A DNA stretch of 62,999 nucleotides from Fragilaria crotonensis (taxonomy: Eukaryota; Bacillariophyta; Fragilariophyceae; Fragilariales; Fragilariaceae), in NCBI GenBank assembly GCA_022925895.1, contig JAKSYS010000350.1, forward strand, positions 1 to 62,999. The letters are read 5' to 3'. The notes under the pieces are model-generated. The model had not been told where the DNA came from, made no database searches, and saw only the letters and a list, made by a program, of their open reading frames with translations. Position 1 is the first letter of the stretch. Each line of letters opens with the position of its first letter. Shown piece after piece: positions 43,493 through 54,046 of this stretch. A program made the position numbers and the translations under genes.

Positions 43493-45880
43493 CTACTCTC
43501 GCGAGCTTTCAGAGTCGCTGTCCTCTTCATTCGCTTGATCCCTATCGCCGAGCAACAACTTTTTGTATTGCTCTTCTGATATCTTTTTCCCGCGCAGCTT
43601 CTTGTAGAGTCTCTCTTCTTTTGCCAACTCGTCCCACTCATCAAAGATTTGTGCCTGTCGGCCTCGCTTCTTTTTCGGATTTCGACCCTTGGCGAGCTCT
43701 CCTTCACGCTTGTCCTTGGCCCGCTGAAGGAGTTCAGCTTTTTTCTGCTCTGCCTTGATTTGCTTCGCATTCTTGCCTCCCGCTGCCAATTCGGCAGCCA
43801 ACCGTGCTTGCCGGGCCGCTTCTCGCACCTTGTCTTTGAAGGGAATGCCGTGAATGTTCACTTCCGGTCCAGCGGGTGTGAAGTTTGGAAGTTCCTTCTT
43901 ATCGCGAAGCTCTGGCATTTTGGGCAATCGGAGGAGACTAAAGGCTGTCGCCAACGTCCCAAGATCAAGGGATGCAAACCTGAAGGTTAGAATTGATAGT
44001 TAGATTGAATTGTCTGGTCTCTGGGTTTCAGCACATTCATGAACGAGGATGGCAGAGAATATGAGCCCAAGGAGAACTACTGATTTCTCCCCCGCGTACG
44101 GTTTGGTTTGGCATTCGACGGATCAATCCAAGCACTATCGCGAGCAGGTCTGATCTATTTTAGTTCTGGCCCACAGCACATTGGCAGCAAGTCCGTCCAT
44201 TGCAGTACAAACGATTAGCAACAATGACACGTACCGAAAAATAAAAGCGCAGGTGTGTTCTTTGTACGCTCGAATGAAAGATGTGAATGCCTTGGTTCCC
44301 TTTTCCAGGATATCACGATCCTCTAGGCATAAATCACGAACTTTTTCCAGCATGTCAGGCAAGGGCTCTCCGCACGAGTCTCTCACCACAACCTTGCCGC
44401 GTTTTAGCACGTCGCCTTCCTCTGTGACGGAAGGAACGCACTTTTCACTGTTTGGAAGTGGCGACAGTGGGACTTTGCGATTCTGCAAGAGATCAATGTA
44501 ACTTTCTTCCTTGGGCGCCAAAAATAGCAAACTAGATCCTGTTCTACCTGCGCGTGCGGATCGACCAACACGATGAACAAAGGAGGAAGGTTCCTTGGGT
44601 GCATCAAATTGAACCACCCAATTAACATCAGAAACATCCAACCCGCGAGCAGCCACATCTGTACAGAAGAGGACACCGCATGTTTCACGAAATCGCTCCA
44701 TTGTTTTTTCTCTTCGCTTCTGGACCAACTTCCCATGAAGCATCTCAATGTTGAGATCGTCTTTCAATAACAATTGCAAAGCCGAGCCCCAGAATTCTAC
44801 GCATGCACAGGTAAGGAAAAAGACGATAATCCTCTCGCCCTTGTGGGATTGCAGAAAGGCTACGAGTCGAGTGAGCTTTTGATCCATTGGAGTAATCAAG
44901 TAGTAGTTCGTCAAAGACGTCGGAGTCGCCTGTTCGGACAGTTCTTGTTGCGCAAGCGGTTGATTGGTTGCCGCAATTGCTACACTGACGAGAACAGGAT
45001 TGCGCATTCCTGCGCGCTTCATGAGTTCCTTCATGCTTCTTGTGCCCGTTGTTGTCTTTTGTGAGGTTCCAGTTGCAGAAAACAACCCCGTTCGTCTCAT
45101 TCGCGGAAGACGTGCTAGGATCGTGCTCAGTGTTTGGTCAAAGCCCATGTCAAGCAAGACATCGGCTTCATCCAACACCAAGACCTCTAATTCAGACACA
45201 TCCATCCCGTCGTATCTTGTCAACACGTCTTCCAATCTGCCAGGTGTCGCCACAACAATGTCGTTGGCTTCCTTGGCAAAAATTCTTAAATCATCCTTGG
45301 CATCTCCATGACCACCAACCAGAAGCAGTGGATGTTGCAACGATACGTACTGACAAACTTCTTTCGCCACGTTGAAGGTCTGTTGTGCCAACTCCCTTGT
45401 GGGCGATAGGATAATGGCCCCCACTTGATTGGCCTTCAACACTGTGACACGACGCAACAACATTTCGACAATGGGAATGACAAAGGCAAGTGTCTTTCCA
45501 GATCCCGTAACGGCTTGCACTGCAACATCCTTGTTTGTGAGAAACAGAGGGATAGTGGCTGCTTGAACAGGCGTCATAGTGTCGAATGACTTCGACTTGA
45601 GGTATTCCAAAATGCCGTCCGACAGGCGCGGGACGATGGAATCAAAGGAGTCAGGACGCAGCTTGATAATCTCCAGTGGTTTGTCTTTCGCAACACTCTT
45701 CTTTGCAGGGTTTTTCAAAGGCAACTCATTCCTTGGATCACCAACATCACCCTCGTGTGCTCGTTCATCGTCGTCGTCGTCCACTTGCTGTTCCCCCTCA
45801 GTTTTGGGAGGAAGATGCGCCGGCTTTGTCTCCTTCTTCTTCGCAATTTGCTTGTTAACGTTCTTGCTCTTCTTACCCAT
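43493..45880 (-). CDS. ATP-dependent RNA helicase, SPB4/DDX55 type
   Basis: A DEAD-box helicase for 60S ribosomal subunit assembly in the nucleolus. Exon 1 (45880-44235) starts MGKKSKNVNKQIAKKKETKP. It carries the Q-motif region TMTPVQAATIPLFL, motif I AVTGSGKT, PTRELAQQ, TPGRLEDVL, motif II VLDEADVLLDMGF, motif III SAT, and motifs V/VI CTDVAARGLDVSDVNWVVQF and HRVGRSARAGRTG. A 255-nt GT-AG intron (44234-43980) follows the SPB4-typical FIRAYKEHTCAFIFR. Exon 2 (43979-43493) restores FASLDLGTLATAFSLLRLPK and continues into the basic coiled-coil tail (KQIKAEQKKAELLQRAKDKR), giving about 710 aa. FIRAYKEH and LLRLPKMPEL are the features that point to DDX55/SPB4 over other DEAD-box members. Without splicing, exon 1 would run into a non-homologous tail. 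Confidence 0.9.
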
Positions 45881-46242
45881 TCTTCAATTACCTATCAGCC
45901 TGCTAAATTGTCGAATCCTTTCACTAGAAGGGCAGAAGCAACAATGAGCCTAACGAGGCGATCGATTTTTCATGTGAGTTTGAGCTTTGGTTGGCGAGGA
46001 ACCCATGGTCTGTCCATTACCCTCCGAGTGCAGTAAAACGTACGGTATACCAGGTACGGTGCGCCTTGCCGGATGACAAGCAAGTCGAATGAGTCGATTG
46101 AGCAAGGGCGCGCCATAATTAATGATCGAAGCGGTTTCAGAACTCATCCCTTCTACCAACCTTTTCAGCCACCTGCACGGTGCAAGTGACATGTCGACAA
46201 GACTCATGCACAACACGACTTTATCACCTCACACCTCAGAAC
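45881..46242. promoter_or_regulatory. Shared divergent promoter region (helicase / RNase H2A)
   Basis: Only 362 bp separate the two divergent start codons, so both promoters must lie here or inside the genes. Around 46040-46070 there is a GTAC/ACGTACGG-rich stretch. I identified no TATA box or core element with confidence. Confidence 0.5.
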
Positions 46243-47346
46243 ATGACGCTCGATAAAGTACCAAAAACGACCCGAGAAGAAACCCGTGGAGCCATCGAAG
46301 ACCTCATTCATGGTCCTCGCCCCGTCTCGGTTGGACCCTTGCTGGTATCTGACCTCCCTCCCAATCACAAAACCAAGTCTGTCATCATGGGAATCGACGA
46401 AGCCGGTCGAGGCCCCGTCCTGGGTCCCATGACCTACGCTGCCGCCTATTGGGAGGATGGCATTGAAATTCCAAAGGGTTACAACGATTCGAAACAATTG
46501 ACCCCCGACATGCGCGACAAACTCTTCGCCGCCACTGTTGCCGATCCGAACATTGGCTTTGTCATCCGAGTCCTGCACGCGAAGGAAATCTCCCAAAACA
46601 TGCTGCGCAAGAATGATCCCTACAATCTCAATGCCATGAGTCATGATGCTGCCATGCAAATGGTGCAATGCGTCATTGATGCAGGTGTTACAATATCGAA
46701 ATGCTACATTGATACAGTTGGGAGAGAAGAAACCTACAAGGCGCGACTCGATCGAGTCTTTAGCGGCAGTGGCATTGAGTTTGTCGTGGAGAAAAAGGCA
46801 GATGCGAAATACGTACAATGTTCTGCGGCATCAGTTTGTAAGTGTGTGACTTGTACAAAACAACCATATGTATTACTCGCAAAACCTGACTCTTTATACT
46901 TCACTCATGGAATTTGCTACTCGCTCTCGTTGACTCTCTCTCTCTCCTCTCTCTCTCTGTTTCTGAATTCGTCCATTACTATACTAGTGGCCAAGGTGAC
47001 ACGCGATCGCATCGTTGAAAACTGGAAATTCACGGAACGTCATTTCCAAGCCGATCTGGATTATGGCAGTGGCTACCCAAGCGATCCAAAGTGCAAGGCC
47101 TGGATGGCCCGCAACATGGAGGACAAACTATTCTGCTATCCAGATTTGGTGCGATTCAGTTGGGGGCCTGTCAAGGACGCCTGTAAGGATAAGGGCATCA
47201 AGGTGGAATGGGAAGCCGACGAAGAAGACGAACAGCAGGGAGCAATGCTGGCTTTTGTGTCCGGCGCACAGCTGACCAAAAGACCAAGGCTAGCGTATTT
47301 CGAGACCCACAAACTCAAGAGGGTCACCAAACTCGCGTCGAGATGA
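46243..47346 (+). CDS. Ribonuclease H2 subunit A (catalytic)
   Basis: Type 2 RNase H removes ribonucleotides and RNA-DNA hybrids in the nucleus. The ATG at 46243 gives MTLDKVPKTTREETRGAIED. The upstream 21 codons of the open frame look untranslated. Motifs are MGIDEAGRGPVLGPM (catalytic Asp-Glu), YNDSKQLTP, KCYIDTVGREE (catalytic Asp) and VEKKADAKY (catalytic Asp region). A GT-AG intron of exactly 150 nt (46838-46987) interrupts CSAASV-LAKVTRDRIVENW. It has no in-frame stop, so the frame runs straight through it and would add 50 residues rich in Ser/Leu, partly from a TC microsatellite. Removing it restores the conserved region. Encoded length after splicing is about 317 aa, within the usual range. 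The C-terminus is basic (HKLKRVTKLASR). Confidence 0.92.
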   Translation: MTLDKVPKTTREETRGAIEDLIHGPRPVSVGPLLVSDLPPNHKTKSVIMGIDEAGRGPVLGPMTYAAAYWEDGIEIPKGYNDSKQLTPDMRDKLFAATVADPNIGFVIRVLHAKEISQNMLRKNDPYNLNAMSHDAAMQMVQCVIDAGVTISKCYIDTVGREETYKARLDRVFSGSGIEFVVEKKADAKYVQCSAASVCKCVTCTKQPYVLLAKPDSLYFTHGICYSLSLTLSLSSLSLFLNSSITILVAKVTRDRIVENWKFTERHFQADLDYGSGYPSDPKCKAWMARNMEDKLFCYPDLVRFSWGPVKDACKDKGIKVEWEADEEDEQQGAMLAFVSGAQLTKRPRLAYFETHKLKRVTKLASR

Positions 47347-48232
47347 GGGCTTGAGCGACTGCGGAGCGAAAACGACTTGGTCAGCATGGTTCCAACAGAT
47401 TGTGAACCACACCAAGCGTTCCTTAAATTTGAAAACTAAATCGTATTATTTCATATCCACGACCCAGCGGTTCGGAGTATATCACCGTGCGGAATGGGAG
47501 GTCTTGTTCTACACTACTACTGCTCTCGTATGTTCATTTTGATTGATACCTGCACCTTGGACCGGAGTTTAGCACTCTGTAGTACCTGGTAAGATCCAAC
47601 CGACAACTGAAAAAAGGATATGGATTGTCCGCCAGTAGGGAATACAAACGCCATCGGAAAGATGCCTTAAGTGACCTCTCCGTGTTGAACGTCACCAAGG
47701 CCAACCCTGCAACGGCGACGTATCGCTGAGTCGGATATTGGCGAGGATTTGGAATGTGAGGCGGAGAAATGGATCCAACCGTTGGGTGCGCGGTGAACCT
47801 ACCATAGGCGACGAGTCTGACGAACAGGACCCGCTTTCTTCTCGATACAGACGCGCAGTTTGAGCGTGCCAAGTCTCTTTCTTTTTCACTCTTGGAATTG
47901 TTACCGCAATGCTGACGTCTGCAAAGGTGCTTCAGTCATTGTGAATAGTAAAACTTCAAGCAGCGACGAGGTCTCCATTGAGCTATCATATGGATGTGAG
48001 ATATGCTACACGTGAAAGTACTTACATCGTAAATCCAAGTTCTTAGAATAGCTCGCACCTGCTGCTGATGAGTTGGCCAAATAACTTCCTGGTCATCTGC
48101 AGAATTTTTAAAAGTTGTTTACTGTGTGATGTGGCGTCGTCCTTGCCCGGTTCGAACCTTCCGCCATCATTCGCCATCGGCATCCCCGGGTCACAACTTC
48201 ACTTCGTACTGCTAGCGATCCATCAGACAACC
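47347..48232. other. Non-coding interval
   Basis: No ORF here has recognisable protein character. The last about 200 bp should hold the promoter of the small mitochondrial protein gene. Confidence 0.4.
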
Positions 48233-48652
48233 ATGATTGCCCGAGCAACGTTCACCCGAATTCGTGTCGGCGCTGTGCAGGCACGATTACTTTCCACACA
48301 AGGAGAAACGGCACTGCGAAAGTTTCAGCAGGTGATGCAGGAATATCGAATTGCAAAGTACGTGCCGCCCCGCCGATGAAGGAAATGATCCGAAGACGTG
48401 CGTATGAGAAAGCAATACTAACTCTCGCGTCCCCATTACAGTTACTCTCAATGTACTCCACGACGATTCAAGAAGGAAGTCGTAGCCGCTGCGAAGGATT
48501 CTGAAAACCGAATTGTTTTGGCGAATTTGCAAAAGGTCCTGAACAACATTGGTGCTGGTCAGAAAATGACCGATGAGGAATTGCAGCTCATTTTCGCCGA
48601 AGTTGGTGATGCTAATGGAATCCCTGCCGATCGACTGGCTACTTTGTTTTAA
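48233..48652 (+). CDS. Small mitochondrial EF-hand-like protein, copy 1 (111 aa, one intron)
   Basis: Exon 1 (48233-48357) starts MIARATFTRIRVGAVQARLL, an Arg-rich amphipathic presequence with a likely cut near RLLSTQ. An 84-nt GT-AG intron (48358-48441) splits an Asn codon. Exon 2 (48442-48652) encodes YSQCTPRRFKKEVVAAAKDS and then VLNNIGAGQKMTDEELQLIF and AEVGDANGIPADRL. The second half has the helix-loop-helix cadence of a calmodulin-type EF-hand pair, but the loops lack a full set of Ca2+ ligands. Without splicing the frame ends after YVPPRR. It is paired with an almost equal gene 2 kb downstream. Function is unknown; a subunit of a mitochondrial complex is one possibility. Mitochondrial location is inferred. 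Confidence 0.72.
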
Positions 48653-50251
48653 ACCTGACGAACCCGTGTCACCGTAATGCACTCGATAGACCGCCCATCG
48701 CCCTTGATAGACTCAAGCTAGACAAGACGCAACGCTACAGCGCATTAGACGCCGGAGAGGAACCTGTCAAAGTTTTCATCATGTAATTAGCATCTTTTTG
48801 ATTATGCATGTGATGGAATGAGTGCAGTTTGTAGCTTTCTACGACTCGCCGTGGGTATGATAGTAGTTCTGAATAAGAACTCCCCACATGAAGTCACCTA
48901 CGGTCACTTGAGAAGCACGTTGACCAACTACTTTTCGCAACATGCAACAAAAATGTGGTGATTGCAGGATTGATATCAAAGGCAAGGTCGTTCCTGTCAC
49001 TGGCAAAAAGGAAAATGCTGAAAGTCAATGCGATGACTTTGCGGTTCGCTTTCGTGAGAGCAGTGCGTGGGCGGTCAATACAGCGCTCTTGTTTTCAGTA
49101 TTCTTGTAAATAGTCTCGGCGCTGGAGAATGAAGCCATCAGTTCGCCCAAGTTATCATGGCTATCAATGATTGCTGTGCAAATGCAAAGCAAGAACATCA
49201 TGCAATGGCATTGTTCGCACTAGAGTATACCCCCAAGTGGATGCAAATGCATTGACGTTGTGTTCTCATTCTAGTGAGCAGCTTACTCGACGGCCTTGAG
49301 AGAGTTCCAGGGATCGTTCACCAGCGAGTTTTCTAACTATGAAACTGAAAAGCCACCCTAATTGCCGCGGCTAATACTCAGGATAGCCATCCTATTGTTG
49401 CGTCGTTGATAGTTGATGTCACACGCACCCCCGCCTCAAGACGAATGCAAATGCATTGACATCGTTGTTCGCCTTCGTCTGAGTAGTGTATTCGGCAGCC
49501 TATGCACAGGTCATGGTCTTGTTCTTGGGAACCGTGAGGGCATCGGACCATGAAATTGCAATGCGCTTCTCATTCATTACCCCAACCACATAAGAAAGGG
49601 ATTAAACGTGAATACGACTGATGGACTGATCAATTGAGTCGTACTTCGATCCTGCCTCCACGACCACCACCGTCACACATGAATACCCCACGACGAAATA
49701 GAAGTGTCACATAAAAAAACATGACTTTTGGGAGTTCCCGAGTGTTCCCACTTCGTTCGTGAAGTGCACCACATCAGCGTTACGGCTTTACTCGACGTGT
49801 CAAGTGCGAAGGCCTCTCGCACCTCGCACTATGGCATTACGGTATCTACTCTAGTAGTGGTCTATTAGCAGTAGCATCTGAAATGATACGTGGTATTGGA
49901 GTATAGCAGTATAGCACATATCATACATAGCAGTATCAGAAATGACGGTATGACCATACACATGTATACTTGGATTTTGCTTGGACTGTCTTGCGCCGTT
50001 GCAGTTATCTGCCAGTTGGCCGGTAGGGATCGAGTTGAAATGACTCAATCACCGTGCGGGAATGAATCAATGACCCTCAACTCATGTTTGTCACCTCCAA
50101 CGGTGACGAAGTGACACCTCCAACGCCCTTCCCAGTCGCAAGACTGCTCAGGATTACCAAGTGTCAAAAATTTCACTTATCGGCATCAGACACTTCATCT
50201 AAACACGTTTTCATAAATTTCATCGACAACAGTACATCAATCATATCAACC
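48653..50251. other. Non-coding interval between the duplicated genes
   Basis: No ORF with protein character was found. Two related segments about 200 bp apart (GCAAATGCATTGACGTTGTG near 49244 and GCAAATGCATTGACATCGTT near 49447) suggest an old local duplication. Confidence 0.4.
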
Positions 50252-50664
50252 ATGCTTGCACGAATTGCCATCACCCGCATGCCCTTCAACGCCATGACGG
50301 CCCGTCTCCTCTCAACCCAAGGAGAGTCAGCCATCCAAAAGCTTCGAGACGTAATGCAAGAATATCGCCTTGCGAAGTAAGTTTCACCGCGCACCTTTCA
50401 ATCATCTCAGTCTGGACTTCGAAGAGCAAAAGACTAACGCGCCATTTCTTCAGCTACACTCAGGAGACGCCTTTGCGTTTCAAGAAGGAGATTGTTGCTG
50501 CGGCCAAGGACGCTGAGAATCAAATCGACCTGGCGAGGCTGCAGAATGTCCTCAACAATATTGGTGCCAGCCAGAAGATAACTGGGGAGGAACTTCGTCT
50601 CATCTTTGCTGAAGTTGGCGACGCAGGTGCCATTCCAGCTGAACGCATGGTCCAGTTGTTGTAA
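50252..50664 (+). CDS. Small mitochondrial EF-hand-like protein, copy 2 (111 aa, one intron)
   Basis: Exon 1 (50252-50376) encodes MLARIAITRMPFNAMTARLL and STQGESAIQK. A 77-nt GT-AG intron (50377-50453) lies at exactly the same codon position and phase as in copy 1. Exon 2 (50454-50664) encodes YTQETPLRFKKEIVAAAKDA, LQNVLNNIGASQKITGEELR and LIFAEVGDAGAIPAERMV. By hand alignment 74 of 111 residues match copy 1, with the highest conservation in FKKE-VAAAKD, VLNNIGA and LIFAEVGDA and most changes in the presequence. The pair is a tandem duplication whose products are both under constraint. The helix-loop-helix region again lacks a canonical Ca2+ loop. Function is not known to me. Confidence 0.72.
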
Positions 50665-51707
50665 GGAATTGTGGTTGCAGCACCTGCCCTGATCCAGCGA
50701 TGACTGGCCTAGAATCCATGCGAAGTTGCTATCGATGCCACGCGACAAGCTCCAGATTACGCCTCCAGACCAACATAGAATAGAAAATATAGATGTAGTA
50801 GAGAATAGAAGTAACACATATTCTCGGAGCAATGAAAAAAGTAGGTTCCGCGTTGCGACGCAACTGGAAGTGAAATATACAATCCGATATCCTGAATATC
50901 CGGTTATCCAAACCAGGTACAGCACTCCTCTCTCGACAGAAGCATACAACTTGAACTGAAGTTGGTTCAATAGTGCTCAATACTCCGGCGATGAGATCCA
51001 ACACAAGTGGGATTGACCAGCCAATGGACGGGGTTCAGGATGTCAACAAAATTAGACGGAGTGTCAACTCTGACCCTAAACCAACATACACGGAGTACAG
51101 GACTGGAGTACGGGGTTACCTGTTTACTAATTGTGCGGATACTGGAGTAGTCCCGTACTGTCAGACCCATCCCTGAATGCACCTATGACGTGCCTTGTGG
51201 ACCGGTTGAAGACTTAAAGCGCACGGAAGCAGAGTGACCAAGAATGAAGGTGCTGGGCGCCTGTCACGGCGTGGAGTAAACAGCTTCCCAAGATGCCTAT
51301 GGGACAGTACCGGTTTGCAACACAACATACCTGGTAGCTATAGATAATGATATAGTCACACCCTAGGGCCTAGGGTATCGAACGCTGTAGAGAATGCCAT
51401 TCGACACTGCCGGGGACTGGTAGGTGGTTTTAAGTGGGCACCCGCTACAGATGTCAATGGAGGTTCAAATTCCATCAAATACATATAAACTTGATGTACT
51501 TGAGCTCTCTCAATAGGTCGATCTGGGAGGTGGTGCTGCACTGAGGAATGCAGAGTTTGAAGGGCATCTCACTTTTGCGAAGCATTGTCGAATCAAAAAT
51601 GACCAGAATATCATTCGAGGAAAGTGACTGACTTTACAAATACACATTTAAATCCGATTATTTCCTTGATTATACGGAATCACTGAATACGTCAATAACT
51701 CAACAAC
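50665..51707. other. Non-coding interval
   Basis: No supported ORF. The interval is A/T-rich around 50760-50960. Confidence 0.35.
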
Positions 51708-52082
51708 TCAACAGGGGAACAAGCCCAAGTAACTCAATACTTCTTGAACCCTCGTGCAACTACTGGATGGTGCCGCAGTGGGCGATGGGGGCGCAGCAGG
51801 GTCCAATTGCACATTGTGCTTTTTCAAAGCTGCTTTGAAAACCGCTGAACCGAAGAACCACCAGGATAGAAAAAAAATCCCAAAAAGGATGATAAACATG
51901 ATAGACAGTGCTAGATAGATTTGCAGCTTGTCTTCGACCGACATGGGTTCTTCTTCTTCGTCGTCGGTGATGAGTTTGCGACGTTCCCTTGTCTTCGTAG
52001 GTGGAGAAATCGCCTTTCCTTTTCCGTCAACTTCGATCGTCTCGCCATAATCGACGTCTTTACGAGATGGGCTGTCAGTCAT
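51708..52082 (-). CDS. Small single-pass membrane protein
   Basis: From ATG 52082 (MTDSPSRKDVDYGETIEVDG) the frame encodes 124 aa. The N-terminal about 50 residues are polar and charged (TKTRERRKLITDDEEEEPMS). One strong hydrophobic segment follows, IYLALSIMFIILFGIFFLSW, continuing WFFGSAVFKAAL. The C-terminal about 45 residues are Pro/Ala/Ser-rich. No family was recognised. A start at 52220 would add 46 residues with little protein character, so the internal Met is preferred. A single-pass protein with its N-terminus outside the membrane fits the charge pattern, but topology is uncertain. Confidence 0.5.
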   Translation of the reverse strand: MTDSPSRKDVDYGETIEVDGKGKAISPPTKTRERRKLITDDEEEEPMSVEDKLQIYLALSIMFIILFGIFFLSWWFFGSAVFKAALKKHNVQLDPAAPPSPTAAPSSSCTRVQEVLSYLGLFPC

Positions 52083-53018
52083 TTCTCCTTCCGAATGCGT
52101 CGGGCGAGGGCAGGAAAGAGGGAAGTCAAGTGTTCCGCACCAAGATAGGCTTAATGTCGCTGTGTGTGCACGTATCCCCCGAACGGTTACAGGCGCACTC
52201 CTGCAAATATGCGAACTCACAACTTCGTTCGGTTATATGTTTCCAACTGGATTTTGAGACGTGATTCTATGTACTGGCACAACGAACAGCGACAGAAGAC
52301 TGTATGCATACCGCTAGTATTGCAGTCGACTTCGTTCTTAGTTTTTCTACTGTACCGGTAGAGTGGTGTGTTAGCATACGCAGTATTCAGGATTCACTGA
52401 CGCATTACAGTATCATACTTGTACGAGCTCGTTAGGGTACTGTGCCCGTGTATGGGTATGATATACGATTTTTTATTCACAGTACTTGCACTATGCACTG
52501 TAGTATGCTCTACGGTAGATATGAAAGAACTAAGAGCATGCGCACCGGTACTCGAGTAGCTATTTTATAGCGTCTTTAGAAACTTAAGGTGTCTTTAGAA
52601 ACCTATTTTGGATATTTCGGAAATGTCCTGTGTGGGTCCTATGTCCTATCCCACACCCGTAACTTTATTTTTTCGTCAGATTCAAAAACTGGCGAGGACC
52701 CGTGCCGAAAATTACGAAGGTCTGACCCGCGCCCCGCGCCTAATTACGAAGTACTACTATGATCCATAGTTCACTCCGTTCTTATAATGGGCACTGTCGT
52801 CTCTCGAAGCATCTTGTCTCGAACTTTTATCATGAGTACTCTGTATCATACCAGGTACAATGTACCACTACAGGAGCAGGAAGGTCCGGCCAAAACAAGT
52901 TCTAGCCGTTAAGCTCCGTTACCGGAGTAATTCCACGTAGGCTGGCTTCCAATAACGTGTGTTGCGATATTTGTAGCTGGACCTGTTGATCCAAACGAGC
53001 CGGCAAGGTATTCTCATG

Positions 53019-53320
53019 CTAAGTGAAATTCCACTTACGGTCAGTGGAATTCCACTTACCGTAAGTGAAATTCCACTTACGGTAAGTGAAATTCCACTTA
53101 CCGTAAGTGGAATTCCACTGACCGTAAGTGAAATTTCACTTACATAAAATGTCTTCATACGGATCTGCGTAGACGACACGTGTCTCTTTCGGATTGTGAG
53201 TAAGTGAAATTCCACTTACCGTAAGTGGAATTTCACTTACGGTAAGTGGAATTCACTTACGGTAAGTGGAATTTCACTTACCGTAAGTGGAATTTCACTT
53301 ATGGTAAGTGGAATTGCACC
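53019..53320. repeat. Two arrays of tandem 20-bp palindromes at a 21-bp period
   Basis: The unit is GTAAGTGRAATTYCACTTAC plus one alternating spacer base (G or C). Six units occupy 53019-53143, starting at 53019, 53040, 53061, 53082, 53103 and 53124. After a unique spacer of 56 bp, six more occupy 53200-53320, one of them 1 bp short and the last partial. Each unit is itself a near-perfect inverted repeat centred on GAATTC or AAATTT. This is not a CRISPR: there are no variable spacers between units. Confidence 0.9.
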
Positions 53321-53730
53321 GATGATGATCCACATGATAAACGCGCCGGCCTTGCTTTTTTCAGTTGAAAACGACTCAGCGTGGAGCGATACTCTTACTA
53401 TGATGTGTCACGTGTTCTCGGATTTTCCACGATTCCGACGGTCCGGCCGGACCTTCCAGAAGACAATGGGGTTGTACCTGGTTTGCGTTCAAAATGTATG
53501 CCAAACTTCAGGGCTGAAGACATTGTCGTCGAATATACAGGAGGAAAGAAGACCATCCATGTTGATTGGTGTCATTTTTCGTTTTTTGTTTCCTTCCCAA
53601 GATATGACATACGGCGCACGATCGCACGATCGATGGAAGCAAGTCAATCGAAGTGATCAAATAGAGGAAATGCTGCAATCGAACTAATCGAATAGGACAT
53701 ATTTCGACACGCTACAATCTGACATTTGGT

Positions 53731-53782
53731 GACCAAACGCTATTCCAACGTCCACATGTAGACGTTGGAATAGCGTTTGGTC
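53731..53782. repeat. Perfect 22-bp inverted repeat (hairpin) inside the transposon
   Basis: Arm GACCAAACGCTATTCCAACGTC (53731-53752) and its exact complement (53761-53782) are separated by an 8-nt loop CACATGTA. Imperfect pairing extends outward, with CGCTACAAT on the left and ATGTAGCG on the right. Confidence 0.85.
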
Positions 53783-54046
53783 AGAAAATTGCGTCGCAAA
53801 AGTTACAATGTAGCGTATCAGGCCCAACCGGTGGTTATTATTTTACGATTTTTCGGTCAGATCTGACCGAAATCAGAAAATAGCGTTACCGGTGCGCATG
53901 CTCTAAGAAACGACCTGTGACCTGTGACCTGTGATGGTATCTGACATTATCCCGATCCCGTTTGAGGATGACAATGCCTCATTGAAGTATTCGGATCTCA
54001 CAATTTTTGCACAAATCTCTGTTGAGAAGCACCCCTCCTATACACC

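Larger units (their letters stand above)
52535..53902. mobile_element. Non-autonomous DNA transposon with 16-bp perfect TIRs and 5-bp TSD, packed with palindromes
   Basis: AGCATGCGCACCGGTA at 52535-52550 is repeated as its exact reverse complement at 53887-53902. Both ends are flanked by CTAAG (52530-52534 and 53903-53907), a probable target-site duplication. Similarity continues inside the TIR (GCTATTTT on both sides with a small offset). Length is 1368 bp, with no transposase ORF. The interior contains two arrays of 20-bp palindromes, a perfect hairpin and a 22-bp palindrome (53851-53872). I cannot name the superfamily: a 5-bp duplication is not diagnostic, and the autonomous partner is not in the window. 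Confidence 0.78.

Noticed and set aside
47534-47872. 112-aa minus-strand ORF between RNase H2A and the EF-hand-like gene
   Set aside because: Basic, low-complexity translation without recognisable motifs or plausible splice partners.
51400-51500. Possible tRNA (GGTTCAAATTCCATC resembles a T-arm)
   Set aside because: No matching acceptor stem, D-arm or anticodon arm could be folded around it.
53019-53320. CRISPR array
   Set aside because: Units are adjacent palindromes with a 1-nt spacer, the single 56-bp gap is not a repeated spacer, there are no cas genes, and the genome is eukaryotic.
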